A stretch of 16,067 bases of DNA, taken from an uncultured Clostridia bacterium. GTDB taxonomy: Bacteria; Bacillota; Clostridia; TANB77; CAG-508. Within the stretch, counting starts at the first letter, position 1. Every line of letters begins with the position of its first letter. Below, one piece after another: positions 7,333 through 15,192 of the stretch. The notes beneath the pieces are model-generated. The model did no database searches and was not told where the DNA came from. It saw only the letters and a list, made by a program, of their open reading frames with translations. The position numbers and the translations under genes are program-made. The stretch is from the NCBI GenBank assembly GCA_947624365.1, contig CANQJY010000015.1:1-16067 (forward strand). Direction: 5' to 3'.

Positions 7333-8814
7333 TTAGCTTAATGGTTTCATTGTTGGGAATAATAATACATCTCTAATAGAAGCAGAATCTGTTAATAGCA
7401 TAATAAGTCTATCAATTCCAATTCCTAAACCACCTGTTGGAGGTAATCCTATTTCTAATGCCTGAATATAATCTTCGTCCATCATGCCCGCTTCTTCATC
7501 TCCAGCTTCTTTTGCTTCTACTTGTTTTTTAAATCTTTCATATTGGTCAATTGGATCATTTAATTCTGAAAAAGCATTTCCATATTCACGTCCACCAATA
7601 AACACTTCAAATCTTTCTGTCATTTTCTTGTTATTCGGACATTTCTTTGCAAGTGGTGAAATTTCTACTGGATATTCATAAATAAATGTTGGTTGGATTA
7701 GAGTTTTCTCAACATATTCATCAAAGAAAACACTAATAATATCCCCTCTAGTTTGCTTAATTTCTGGAATTTCTAGATTTCTTTCCTTTGCAAGTTTTAC
7801 AGCTTCTTCATCTGTTTCAATTTGGTTGAAATCGATTCCTGTTGCTTCTTTAATAGCATCTACCATCGTAATTCGTTTCCATCCTGGAGTTAAATCTATT
7901 TCTTGTCCTTGATATGTGATTTTTGTTGTTCCTAATACCTCTTTTGCCGTTCTTGAAAAAATTTCTTCAGTAATATCCATCATATCGTGAAAATCTTCAT
8001 AAGCGGCATATAATTCTAACATCGTAAATTCTGGATTATGTCTTATATCCATTCCTTCATTACGAAATACTCTACCAATTTCATATACTTTGTCAAATCC
8101 ACCTACAATTAATCTCTTTAAATTAAGTTCTAGAGCAATTCTTAAATACATATCAATATCTAATGTGTTATGATGTGTAATAAATGGTCTTGCTGAAGCC
8201 CCTCCAGATATAGTATTTAAAATTGGTGTTTCTACTTCTAAATATCCTTTTTCTTCTAATATTTCTCTGACTTTACTTATAATTTTACTTCTTAAAAGAA
8301 AAGTTTGCTTTACTTCTGGATTAACTATTAAATCTGTATATCTTTGTCTATAACGTAAATCTGGATCTTTTAATCCATGAAATTTTTCTGGTAATGGTCT
8401 TAATGATTTTGAAAGTAAAGTTACTTCCTTTGCATGTACAGAAATTTCTTCTGTTTTTGTTTTAAATACAAATCCTGTTATACCTATGATATCTCCTATG
8501 TCAAATGTTTTAAATGCTTTATAAGATTCTTCTCCCAAATCATTTATACTCACATAACTTTGAATTTTTTCATTACTGTCTTGTATCGTACAAAATGATG
8601 CTTTTCCCATAATTCTTTTAGCAATAATTCTTCCAGCTACAGTTACATCTTTTCCTTCAAAATTTTCATAATCTGCTTTAATTTCTCCTGCTGTATTTGT
8701 TCTATTAAATTTTGTGATTTCAAAAGGGTCTTTTCCTTCTTGTTGTAATTCTTGCAATTTTTCTCTTCTAATTTGCATTAAATGATTTATGTCTAATTCT
8801 TGCTCTTCCTGCAT
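7333..8814 (-). CDS. lysS: Lysyl-tRNA synthetase, class II
   Basis: A 493-residue class II aminoacyl-tRNA synthetase that charges tRNA-Lys. The N-terminal OB-fold anticodon-binding domain (about 55-140, with VTVAGRIIAKRIMGKASF) is followed by the catalytic domain: PILNTISGGASARPF (substrate region, 197-211), motif 2 FRNEGMDIRHNPEFTMLE (250-267), and motif 3 GGLGIGIDRL (461-470). GGREYGNAFSELNDP is a LysRS signature. The length matches bacterial LysS. The ribosome site AAGGAAGG stands 7 bases before the ATG. It follows purH by 22 bases with no T-box leader or promoter between them, so its expression is probably tied to the purH promoter. Confidence 0.97.
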   Translation of the reverse strand: MQEEQELDINHLMQIRREKLQELQQEGKDPFEITKFNRTNTAGEIKADYENFEGKDVTVAGRIIAKRIMGKASFCTIQDSNEKIQSYVSINDLGEESYKAFKTFDIGDIIGITGFVFKTKTEEISVHAKEVTLLSKSLRPLPEKFHGLKDPDLRYRQRYTDLIVNPEVKQTFLLRSKIISKVREILEEKGYLEVETPILNTISGGASARPFITHHNTLDIDMYLRIALELNLKRLIVGGFDKVYEIGRVFRNEGMDIRHNPEFTMLELYAAYEDFHDMMDITEEIFSRTAKEVLGTTKITYQGQEIDLTPGWKRITMVDAIKEATGIDFNQIETDEEAVKLAKERNLEIPEIKQTRGDIISVFFDEYVEKTLIQPTFIYEYPVEISPLAKKCPNNKKMTERFEVFIGGREYGNAFSELNDPIDQYERFKKQVEAKEAGDEEAGMMDEDYIQALEIGLPPTGGLGIGIDRLIMLLTDSASIRDVLLFPTMKPLS

Positions 8815-8836
8815 AATTTATCCTTCCTTTCTTTTA

Positions 8837-10384
8837 TTAATGTCTAAAATGTCTCATTTTTGTAAATAACATCGTGATTCCATATTCATTACATTTGTCA
8901 ATTGAATCTTGGTCTTTGATTGATCCTCCTGGTTGAATGATAGCTGTTATTCCAGCTTTATGCGCTTCTTCTACACAATCTGAAAATGGAAAAAATGCAT
9001 CTGATGCTAATACTGCTCCTTTAGTAATTCCTTTTTCAATTAATTCCTCTCCATGCTCTATTGCTTGTTTAGTTGCCCAAATACGATTTACTTGACCTGG
9101 TCCAATTCCAATTGATTGTTTTCCTTTTCCAAGAGCAATACCGTTTGATTTAACATATTTTACAATCTTCCATGTAAATAATAAATCTTCTAATTGCTCT
9201 TGTGTTGGCTTTGTTTCTGTTACAACTTCATATTCATCTAATAATTTGGAATCAATTGTTTGTACAATAGCACCACCGTTGATTTTTTTAATATCATATG
9301 CATTTTCTTTTTGTTTAGTAGAAATATTTGGTAATTCTAATACTCTTACATTTTTCTTTGTTTTCAATATTTCTAATGCTTCTGCTTCATATGATGGTGC
9401 AACAATTACCTCTAAAAAGATTTCTTTCATTTCTTTTGCCATTTTGGTAGTTACTTCTCTATTTACAACAACAATTCCTCCAAAAATAGATGTTTTGTCT
9501 GCTTCAAAAGCTTTTCTCCATGCTTCATATATATCATCGCTACTTCCAACTCCACATGGATTTCCATGCTTACATGCTACAACAGTTGGCTCTTCAAATT
9601 CTTTTAATAATTCTAATGCTCCATTTGTATCATTAATATTGTTAAATGATAATTCTTTTCCATTTAATTGTTTTGCTGTTGTAAGTGAACCTTCACATTT
9701 TCCAATTTCTTTATATAATGCTGCTTTTTGATGTGGGTTTTCACCATAACGCATATCTTGTACTTTTTCATATGTTAATGTTAGTTTTTCTGGTAAACTT
9801 TCATCTTGTCTTTGCTCTTTTAAATAATTTGCAATCATAGCATCATAATTAGCAGTATGCTCAAAAACAGCTTGCATTAACCTGAACTTTGTTTCTTTTG
9901 ATACACTTCCTGTTTCTTCTAGTTCTTTTAATACTACATCATAATCCTCTGGATTTGTAATAACTGTTACATCTTGATAATTTTTTGCTGCACTTCTTAA
10001 CATAGTAGGTCCGCCAATATCAATATTTTCTACTGCTTCTTCTCTAGTTACACCTTCTTTTAATATTGTTTGTTTAAATGGATATAGATTGACAACAACA
10101 AAATCAATTGTATCAATATTTAAATCTTTTAACTGTTTAACATGGTCTGGCTTATCTCTTCTTGCTAAAATTCCTGCATGTACAATTGGATGTAATGTTT
10201 TTACTCTTCCATCTAAGCATTCTGGAAATCCTGTTAATTCTGATATTTCCATTACCTTTACGCCTTCATCTTTTAACTTTTTATATGTTCCACCTGTTGA
10301 TATAATTTCTACTCCTTGTTTTTCTAATCTTTTGGCAAATTCCACAATTCCTGTTTTATCTGATACACTAATTAATGCTTTCAT
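8837..10384 (-). CDS. purH: Bifunctional AICAR formyltransferase / IMP cyclohydrolase
   Basis: Carries out the last two steps of IMP synthesis: formylation of AICAR with 10-formyl-tetrahydrofolate, then ring closure. At 515 residues it is the normal fusion length. The N-terminal MGS-like cyclohydrolase domain (about 1-145) shows SVSDKTGIVEFA, STGGTYKKL, LDGRVKTLHPIVHAGIL and DIGGPTMLRSAAKN. The C-terminal formyltransferase domain shows MRYGENPHQKAALY (211-224), the catalytic pair K272-H273 in CKHGNPCG, SDAFFPFSD and the terminal QPGGSIKD...MRHFRH. GGAGGG is 7 bases before the ATG. It is the first gene of the purH-lysS-M50-tsaD-phosphoesterase-recG run and has a near-consensus promoter. Confidence 0.98.
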   Translation of the reverse strand: MKALISVSDKTGIVEFAKRLEKQGVEIISTGGTYKKLKDEGVKVMEISELTGFPECLDGRVKTLHPIVHAGILARRDKPDHVKQLKDLNIDTIDFVVVNLYPFKQTILKEGVTREEAVENIDIGGPTMLRSAAKNYQDVTVITNPEDYDVVLKELEETGSVSKETKFRLMQAVFEHTANYDAMIANYLKEQRQDESLPEKLTLTYEKVQDMRYGENPHQKAALYKEIGKCEGSLTTAKQLNGKELSFNNINDTNGALELLKEFEEPTVVACKHGNPCGVGSSDDIYEAWRKAFEADKTSIFGGIVVVNREVTTKMAKEMKEIFLEVIVAPSYEAEALEILKTKKNVRVLELPNISTKQKENAYDIKKINGGAIVQTIDSKLLDEYEVVTETKPTQEQLEDLLFTWKIVKYVKSNGIALGKGKQSIGIGPGQVNRIWATKQAIEHGEELIEKGITKGAVLASDAFFPFSDCVEEAHKAGITAIIQPGGSIKDQDSIDKCNEYGITMLFTKMRHFRH

Positions 10385-10433
10385 TTAAAATCCCTCCATT
10401 TTTTATCTAGCGAAATACATTTTTTATGTTCAC

Positions 10434-10462
10434 ATTATATCATAGCCCTTATTTAATGTCAA
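10434..10462 (-). promoter_or_regulatory. Strong sigma-A promoter of purH
   Basis: On the minus strand: a consensus -35 TTGACA (10457-10462), a 17-bp spacer ending in TGA (extended -10), and a consensus -10 TATAAT (10434-10439). The predicted start near 10427 leaves a leader of about 42 bases before the purH ATG. Nothing like a purine riboswitch fits in that leader. Confidence 0.88.
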
Positions 10463-10479
10463 TGTGATTTTTGCTCACA
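10463..10479. promoter_or_regulatory. Candidate operator touching the purH -35 element
   Basis: The dyad TGTGA-N7-TCACA (tgtgatttttgctcaca on the plus strand) directly abuts the upstream edge of the purH -35 hexamer. It could bind a dimeric regulator. The arms are only 5 bp, and no matching copy was found at the purE/purC or pfkB start, so it is tentative. It does not resemble the B. subtilis PurR box. Confidence 0.3.
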
Positions 10480-10485
10480 ATTAAT

Positions 10486-10517
10486 AAAAAACTCTAGCTT
10501 ATTTGCTAAAGTTTTTA
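10486..10517 (-). terminator. Rho-independent terminator of the HD-domain gene
   Basis: Beginning 4 bases after the HD-gene stop, arms 10505-10516 and 10487-10498 form a 12-bp stem (AAAAACTTTAGC with GCTAGAGTTTTT, one G-U pair) around a 6-base loop. The 3' arm runs into a T tract on the minus strand. It separates the HD-domain gene from the purH promoter just downstream. Confidence 0.85.
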
Positions 10518-10520
10518 TTT

Positions 10521-12245
10521 TTATATTCGTTCTTCTTGAACTTTTTTTATTTCCTTCCAATTTGGCTGTATGTATTGTTCTTTCTTAAAATCAAAATCTT
10601 TATATTTTCTTGTTAAACTTTTATATTGTGATTGATCTATTAATTTTGTATCAACCAATAATTGTATAAATTCAAAGTCATCTAATGTTGCTAAATATTT
10701 TCTTCCCAATTCTAATGCAATTCTTTTACGTGGGCTAAAATACAAATGATTTCTTTTTCTTGGATTTCTAATATTTTCTAGCACTTGAAGCATATCTTGT
10801 TCTTTTTGTTCATCTGTATAGCCTTCCAATTCTCGCGTCTTGTAATATTTTATATATTGCTTTATTCTCATATCTCTATTTTTAAAATCTTCTGATATTT
10901 GAAACTCTTCATCATTTAATACAACTTGTCTTGCCTTTTCTTGTTCATCTAAAATTCCTTGTTTTGTTGCTTCTTCTATAATTTTTGTTGTATATGCTAA
11001 ATCATCTTCATTACTGTCCAAAGTATATTTTATAAAATCATAAAATGATGTCCCTCTATATTTTTCTAGAATTTCTTCTTTTTGTTCTGGATTTTGCCAT
11101 AAATCTGGTAATTTAGTTAGTAATTTTTCTTTTAATACAATATTACCAAAGGCATTCATTAATTTTCTTATACATTTTGGATATATAGCATTATCTTCTT
11201 GTAAAACAACATAATCAACAATTTGCTTATTATTTAATGCAATAAGTTGTCCTTGTAAATCGCCTTGTCTTTTAGACATCTTTATATGTGTATTTGAGCT
11301 GTTTTCAATTGTGTCTTCAATCCATATTTTTTGGATTTTTCTTGCTATTGGATCATAATCTTTTGTTTCATTAGCTGTTTCAATTTCTTCACGTGTTATT
11401 CCTATTTTCTCTAATAATGATATATATTCTTCATCTAATTTAGTTATAAAACCTTCTCTTAATCCATCAACCATATCATATGGTGCATATGATATTTTAT
11501 CACATAATCTTGCTAAACAAGCTTCTTGTGTTCCTGGTGCTATTTTTTTGTCAAAGCCTTTTTGGGTATAACATTTTAAATTTTCTTCATAAAATTCACT
11601 TTTAGTTTTTGTTAATTTAGGAATATACTCAGTTTGTGGTGTTTCTCCATTATGACTATTTATTCCTTCCATTATAATCCATAAACTATTTTTTATTCTT
11701 TGTAACTTCTTTTGAGATATTTCAGGATGGTTTTGTTTTATTTTTTCTGGAATTTCATCTTCTATTTTATATCTATATAATAAATCTCTTGGAGCTAATG
11801 CATTATGCACATAATAACCTATTCCATAGTCTTCTCCAATATTTGAAAGCCACCATTCCCCACTATGTCCTAAAAAGGTATGTCTCATATCATGATATTC
11901 CATAATCATTGATACAATTTTTATATTAAATCCTGGTAATACACTTTGAATCTGTTTTTTATTAATTCCTTTAGATATTTCAACTGCAATCCATGTTGCA
12001 TTTTCTTGATGACTTTTTCTTTGTTTTGTTTTTGGATCAGTTTTTCTTAATCCTTTTATCATCATTGTCTTTTTGTCACTTTTAGTATCATATCTAGCTA
12101 TTGTATTTTTTATTTCAGGAGCAAATTCTGAAAGTTCTTGTATTTGTTGGTATTTTTCTATTACGCTTTCTACTTCTTCAATATATCCTTCTAGTCTTTT
12201 TTCTTTTATTAAATTCCCCTGTTCTTTATATATTTTATTTTCCAC
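10521..12245 (-). CDS. HD-domain phosphohydrolase, dGTPase-like
   Basis: A 574-residue cytosolic protein. The N-terminal half looks like an HD hydrolase of the dGTP triphosphohydrolase type: a histidine in RKSHQENA (H79), the HD pair H118-D119 in EYHDMRHTFLGHSGE (116-130, compare GHDxGHxPFGHxGE of dGTPases), a further SHNGE (197-201), and CDKISYAPYDMVDGLREG (248-265), whose D249 fits the last metal ligand. The C-terminal half (about 290-574) is charged and mostly helical, without a motif I know. Known relatives of this fold cut dNTPs to deoxynucleoside and triphosphate; the actual substrate here is unproven. The start is GTG, supported by GGAGG 8 bases upstream. It is a single-gene unit with its own promoter and terminator, divergent from a PfkB kinase. 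Confidence 0.7.
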   Translation of the reverse strand: MENKIYKEQGNLIKEKRLEGYIEEVESVIEKYQQIQELSEFAPEIKNTIARYDTKSDKKTMMIKGLRKTDPKTKQRKSHQENATWIAVEISKGINKKQIQSVLPGFNIKIVSMIMEYHDMRHTFLGHSGEWWLSNIGEDYGIGYYVHNALAPRDLLYRYKIEDEIPEKIKQNHPEISQKKLQRIKNSLWIIMEGINSHNGETPQTEYIPKLTKTKSEFYEENLKCYTQKGFDKKIAPGTQEACLARLCDKISYAPYDMVDGLREGFITKLDEEYISLLEKIGITREEIETANETKDYDPIARKIQKIWIEDTIENSSNTHIKMSKRQGDLQGQLIALNNKQIVDYVVLQEDNAIYPKCIRKLMNAFGNIVLKEKLLTKLPDLWQNPEQKEEILEKYRGTSFYDFIKYTLDSNEDDLAYTTKIIEEATKQGILDEQEKARQVVLNDEEFQISEDFKNRDMRIKQYIKYYKTRELEGYTDEQKEQDMLQVLENIRNPRKRNHLYFSPRKRIALELGRKYLATLDDFEFIQLLVDTKLIDQSQYKSLTRKYKDFDFKKEQYIQPNWKEIKKVQEERI

Positions 12246-12278
12246 TCTTTATTCCTCCAAAATGTTATTATATCTCAT

Positions 12279-12307
12279 ATTATATCATTTTTACACAATT
12301 TTGTAAA
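12279..12307 (-). promoter_or_regulatory. Promoter of the HD-domain gene
   Basis: On the minus strand: -35 TTTACA (12302-12307), a 17-bp spacer ending in TGA, and a consensus -10 TATAAT (12279-12284). The predicted start near 12272 leaves a short leader of about 27 bases containing the GGAGG ribosome site. Its -35 stands back to back with the pfkB -35, with 15 bp between them. Confidence 0.8.
12290..12307. promoter_or_regulatory. Dyad overlapping the HD-gene promoter
   Basis: The perfect dyad TTTACA-N6-TGTAAA covers the -35 and upstream half of the spacer of the HD-gene promoter and lies 16 bp from the pfkB -35. A repressor bound here could act on the HD-gene promoter or on both. The base composition is AT-rich, so chance symmetry is possible. 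Confidence 0.3.
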
Positions 12308-12322
12308 GTTTTTTAAATTTTA

Positions 12323-12351
12323 TTGCATAACTGCTTTTTTTGTAATATAAT
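12323..12351 (+). promoter_or_regulatory. Promoter of the pfkB-purE-purC unit
   Basis: -35 TTGCAT (12323-12328), a 17-bp spacer, and a consensus -10 TATAAT (12346-12351). The TTG of the -35 is the first possible start codon of the downstream frame, so an upstream start there is untenable: transcription would begin near 12358, after it. There is no riboswitch-sized leader. Confidence 0.8.
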
Positions 12352-12385
12352 TAAGTCAAATTTTATAGAAGAAAGTAGGAAAATA

Positions 12386-13291
12386 ATGAACAATAAGGTT
12401 TTTATTTCACATGGAGATTTAATAGTAGATAAAATTTATGATGGTGACTTGAATTTTATAAAACAAGATGGTGGTGGTTGCAATTGGAATGATTTATACA
12501 ACTTGTCAATCATGGGAGAAGATTGCTATGCAATTGGCTCTGTTGGAAATGATAATGAAGCAACTGTTGCTTTAAATTCTTTACGCAATAGTGGAGTAAA
12601 TGTTGATAATGTTATAACAGAAAATAAAAAGACTAATATTATGAATATTATTATTCCAAATAAAGATTTAAATGATAATGATGTTATTCACTCTTGGTAC
12701 TCACCTATTACTTTAGAATATACTATGTCTTTTTCTAACAACCTGCCTTGCACTCTTCCAAAAGAACTAGAGACAAAAGAAGTGTATGTTATATTAGATA
12801 AATTTTTACCTGTTAACTTAGCTTTTTTAAAAAATTTGAAAGTAGCTCACAAAATTTGTCTTGATGTAGGTCATATACGCTTTTTTGAGCATTTTACTAA
12901 ACAATATCTTTCTTCTTTCTTTGAAATGGCAAATTTTATTCAATTAAATGAAAACGTTATAGATTTATTATTCCAAAGATTACAAGTAAATGATTTATTA
13001 GACTTTTTTGAACATTTTTCATTTGATTTACTTATTTTAACCAAAGGTAAAAAAGGTGCTACATATATTTTTCGTGAGAATGGTGAAATAAAAACTATAG
13101 ATTTATCACCTAAAATTATTTCTACTGTTGTTGATTCTTCTGGTGCAGGTGATGCTTTCTTTTCTAGAACATTACGCGAATATGCATATGCAGATAAAAT
13201 TGATACTGAATTTGTTACAAAAACTTTTGAACTTGCAAATAAAGCTTCTCGAGATATTTTATCTCAAGTAGGAAGCCGTATAAAAAAATAA
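12386..13291 (+). CDS. PfkB-family (ribokinase-like) sugar or nucleoside kinase
   Basis: A 301-residue cytosolic kinase of the ribokinase/PfkB superfamily. Visible features: the N-terminal beta-strand start KVFISHGDLIVDKIYDG, the substrate-site glycines GGGCNWND (29-36), GSVGNDNEA, LTKGKKGATYI near the nucleotide site, and the anion-hole/catalytic signature DSSGAGDAFF (250-259), whose D256 is the expected base. The substrate cannot be assigned. Standing directly before purE and purC suggests, but does not prove, a nucleoside or ribose-related substrate. I chose the ATG at 12386, preceded by AGGA, over a TTG at 12323 that is part of the promoter. The gap to purE is 15 bases, so they are co-transcribed. 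Confidence 0.8.
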   Translation: MNNKVFISHGDLIVDKIYDGDLNFIKQDGGGCNWNDLYNLSIMGEDCYAIGSVGNDNEATVALNSLRNSGVNVDNVITENKKTNIMNIIIPNKDLNDNDVIHSWYSPITLEYTMSFSNNLPCTLPKELETKEVYVILDKFLPVNLAFLKNLKVAHKICLDVGHIRFFEHFTKQYLSSFFEMANFIQLNENVIDLLFQRLQVNDLLDFFEHFSFDLLILTKGKKGATYIFRENGEIKTIDLSPKIISTVVDSSGAGDAFFSRTLREYAYADKIDTEFVTKTFELANKASRDILSQVGSRIKK

Positions 13292-13306
13292 AAAGGAGTT
13301 GATATT

Positions 13307-13837
13307 ATGAAACAATTTGATGTTGCAATTATTATGGGCAGTGATTCTGATTTACCAATAATGAAAGATACTGCAAAGTTTCTAGATGACATGGGAATTT
13401 CTTATGAAATGAAAATTCTTTCTGTTCATCGTACACCTGAAAAAGCAATGGAATATGCAAAACAATTAGAAGAAAATGGAGTAAAAGTAATTATTGCTGG
13501 TGCTGGTGGTGCTGCACATCTTCCTGGTGTATTTGCTGCCATGGTTCCAACTGTACCAGTTATTGGAATTCCAATTCACACAAAAACTTTATCTGGTGTT
13601 GATTCTTTATATTCAATTGTACAAATGCCTTCTGGTATTCCTGTTGCTACAGTTGCTATAAATGGTGCTAAAAATGCAGGTATTTTAGCTACTTCAATTT
13701 TAGCTGTTGGTAATGAATCAATTAAGGCTAAATTATTAGAATATAAGAAATCTTTAAAAGATGCTGTTTGTAAAAAAGATGAAACATTGCAAGAATTAGG
13801 ATATGAAGCATATTTAAATGGAAAGGATGGAAAATAA
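13307..13837 (+). CDS. purE: N5-carboxyaminoimidazole ribonucleotide mutase
   Basis: PurE (176 residues) moves the carboxyl group of N5-CAIR to C4, giving CAIR in de novo purine synthesis. Signatures: MGSDSDLPIM (10-19) binding the phosphate, SVHRTPEKA (39-47) with the conserved histidine H41, and AGAGGAAHLPG (64-74). This pattern fits bacterial class I PurE, which normally needs PurK to make N5-CAIR; purK is not in this window. The ribosome site AAAGGAG is 8 bases before the ATG. It lies between the PfkB kinase and purC, which uses its product; the purE stop and the purC ATG are one base apart. Confidence 0.97.
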   Translation: MKQFDVAIIMGSDSDLPIMKDTAKFLDDMGISYEMKILSVHRTPEKAMEYAKQLEENGVKVIIAGAGGAAHLPGVFAAMVPTVPVIGIPIHTKTLSGVDSLYSIVQMPSGIPVATVAINGAKNAGILATSILAVGNESIKAKLLEYKKSLKDAVCKKDETLQELGYEAYLNGKDGK

Positions 13838-13838
13838 T

Positions 13839-14687
13839 ATGAAAAAAATTAGTAGTGGAAAAGTTCGTGAAATTTATGAAGTAGATGATGATAAACTTTT
13901 GTTAGTTGTTTCTGATAGAATTTCTGCATTTGATTATATTTTACCAAGTACAGTTCCTAACAAAGGAAAAATATTAAATCAAATTTCTAAATTTTGGTTT
14001 GATTATGTAAAGGATATTATTCCAAATCATGTAATTTCTATTGATAGCAAAGACTTTCCTACAGAATTTCAAACACCTGAATTTGAAGGTAGAAGTATGC
14101 TAGTAAAAAAATTAAAAATGATTCCTGTTGAATGTATTGTAAGAGGTTATATTACTGGTTCTGGTTGGAAAAGTTATCAATCAGATGGTACTGTATGTGG
14201 TATTACTCTTCCAGAAGGATTACAAGAATCTCAAAAATTACCTGAGCCTATTTTTACTCCTACAACAAAGGCTAGTGAGGGTCATGATGAAAACATTTCT
14301 TTTGATGAGGTTTGTAATTTAATTGGAAAAGATTTAGCTGAAAAATTACGTGATAAAACAATTGAAATTTATAAAGCATGTGCAGAATATGCTTTAACAA
14401 AAGGGGTAATTATAGCAGATACAAAATTTGAATTTGGATTAGATGAAAACGGCAACTTAGTACTTGGTGATGAAGTTTTAACACCTGATTCTAGTAGATT
14501 TTGGCCTGCTGATGACTATGAAGTTGGCAGAGGACAAAAAAGTTTTGATAAACAATATATCCGTGATTGGATTAAGTCTACTGGATATAATCCAGAATCT
14601 GGTGTGCCTATTCCAAAAGATGTAATTGATACAACTTCTAAGAAGTATATTGAAGCATATGAAGTTTTAACTGGTAAAAAATTTTAA
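13839..14687 (+). CDS. purC: Phosphoribosylaminoimidazole-succinocarboxamide (SAICAR) synthase
   Basis: Joins CAIR and aspartate using ATP, the step after PurE. Motifs: SSGKVREIYEV (5-15, nucleotide loop), SDRISAFDYILP (25-36), IPVECIVRGYITGSGWKSY (95-113), EGHDENISF (147-155), IADTKFEFG (192-200) and LGDEVLTPDSSRFWP (209-223). At 282 residues it belongs to the longer PurC form rather than the roughly 240-residue E. coli type. The start at 13839 begins MKKISSGKVRE, as in relatives. An in-frame ATG at 13818 would add seven residues and overlap purE by 20 bases, so I rejected it. A GGAAAGGATGG purine run inside the purE end supplies the ribosome site. Confidence 0.96.
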   Translation: MKKISSGKVREIYEVDDDKLLLVVSDRISAFDYILPSTVPNKGKILNQISKFWFDYVKDIIPNHVISIDSKDFPTEFQTPEFEGRSMLVKKLKMIPVECIVRGYITGSGWKSYQSDGTVCGITLPEGLQESQKLPEPIFTPTTKASEGHDENISFDEVCNLIGKDLAEKLRDKTIEIYKACAEYALTKGVIIADTKFEFGLDENGNLVLGDEVLTPDSSRFWPADDYEVGRGQKSFDKQYIRDWIKSTGYNPESGVPIPKDVIDTTSKKYIEAYEVLTGKKF

Positions 14688-14711
14688 ATTATTTGAAAAG
14701 GAATAAAATTT

Positions 14712-15131
14712 ATGAATAATACTGATTTACAAAATAAATCATTAGAAGAATTATTATTAGATTTACGAATGCAAAAGCAATGGACATATTTAGATATAGT
14801 TGATGAATTATATAAATTAGGAATTACTGTAGATGAAAAAACTGTTAAAAAATGGGAATTGGGATTATCTTATCCAGATTTAAATATAATTTATAAATTA
14901 TCAGAATTATATTTTATTTCCAGTCAAGATCTTCTTAAGGCTAAAGAAAATAGCTATACCAAAGGATATAATAATATCCATATGACTATTATTAAATGGT
15001 TTTGTTATTTTACAGGTTTTACATTAAAAATTGGTTATATCTTCTTTTTTATAGCACTTACTTTAGTTACATTTGGTGCATTGTTTTATTTTGTAAATCA
15101 AGTTAACCTTTTAAAAGGCTTAAGTTGGTAA
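14712..15131 (+). CDS. Membrane-anchored HTH (XRE-like) protein
   Basis: A 139-residue protein with two parts. Residues about 10-78 look like a helix-turn-helix of the XRE/Cro type (LRMQKQWTYLDIVDEL, then ITVDEKTVKKWELGLSYPD as turn and recognition helix, then LNIIYKLSELYFIS). Residues about 93-128 are strongly hydrophobic with many aromatics (KIGYIFFFIALTLVTFGALFYF), one long or two short membrane helices. This suggests a DNA-binding protein tethered to the inner membrane. It has AAAGGAA 8 bases before its ATG, lies 24 bases after purC, and ends at the shared terminator, so it is probably the last gene of the pfkB-purE-purC transcript. I do not know its target, and the link to purine control is only positional. 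Confidence 0.72.
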   Translation: MNNTDLQNKSLEELLLDLRMQKQWTYLDIVDELYKLGITVDEKTVKKWELGLSYPDLNIIYKLSELYFISSQDLLKAKENSYTKGYNNIHMTIIKWFCYFTGFTLKIGYIFFFIALTLVTFGALFYFVNQVNLLKGLSW

Positions 15132-15135
15132 ATCA

Positions 15136-15192
15136 AATAAAACAAATAGTTCCCAATTCTAAAAATTAGAATTGGGAACTATTTGTTTTATT
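15136..15192. terminator. Bidirectional terminator between the HTH gene and purF
   Basis: Arms 15136-15162 and 15166-15192 pair perfectly over 27 bases around a 3-base loop. The outer part of the stem is A/T-rich, so each strand ends the hairpin with a T-rich stretch (TTGTTTTATT one way, TTTGTTTTATTTG the other). It stands between convergent genes and overlaps the purF stop codon (15188-15190). It should stop both transcripts. Confidence 0.92.

Noticed and set aside
9246..9731. Plus-strand open frame of 161 codons inside purH
   Set aside because: Antisense shadow of a highly conserved enzyme gene, low-complexity composition, no ribosome site. The same holds for the other opposite-strand frames within dapL, dapF, recG, lysS and the M50 gene.
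12073..12316. Two overlapping plus-strand frames over the start of the HD-domain gene
   Set aside because: They cover the HD gene's 5' end and its promoter in antisense and have no protein-like pattern beyond AT-driven hydrophobicity.
12323..12385. N-terminal extension of the PfkB kinase from a TTG at 12323
   Set aside because: The TTG is the first triplet of the -35 element and precedes the expected transcription start. ATG 12386 has a ribosome site and matches the family's N-terminus.
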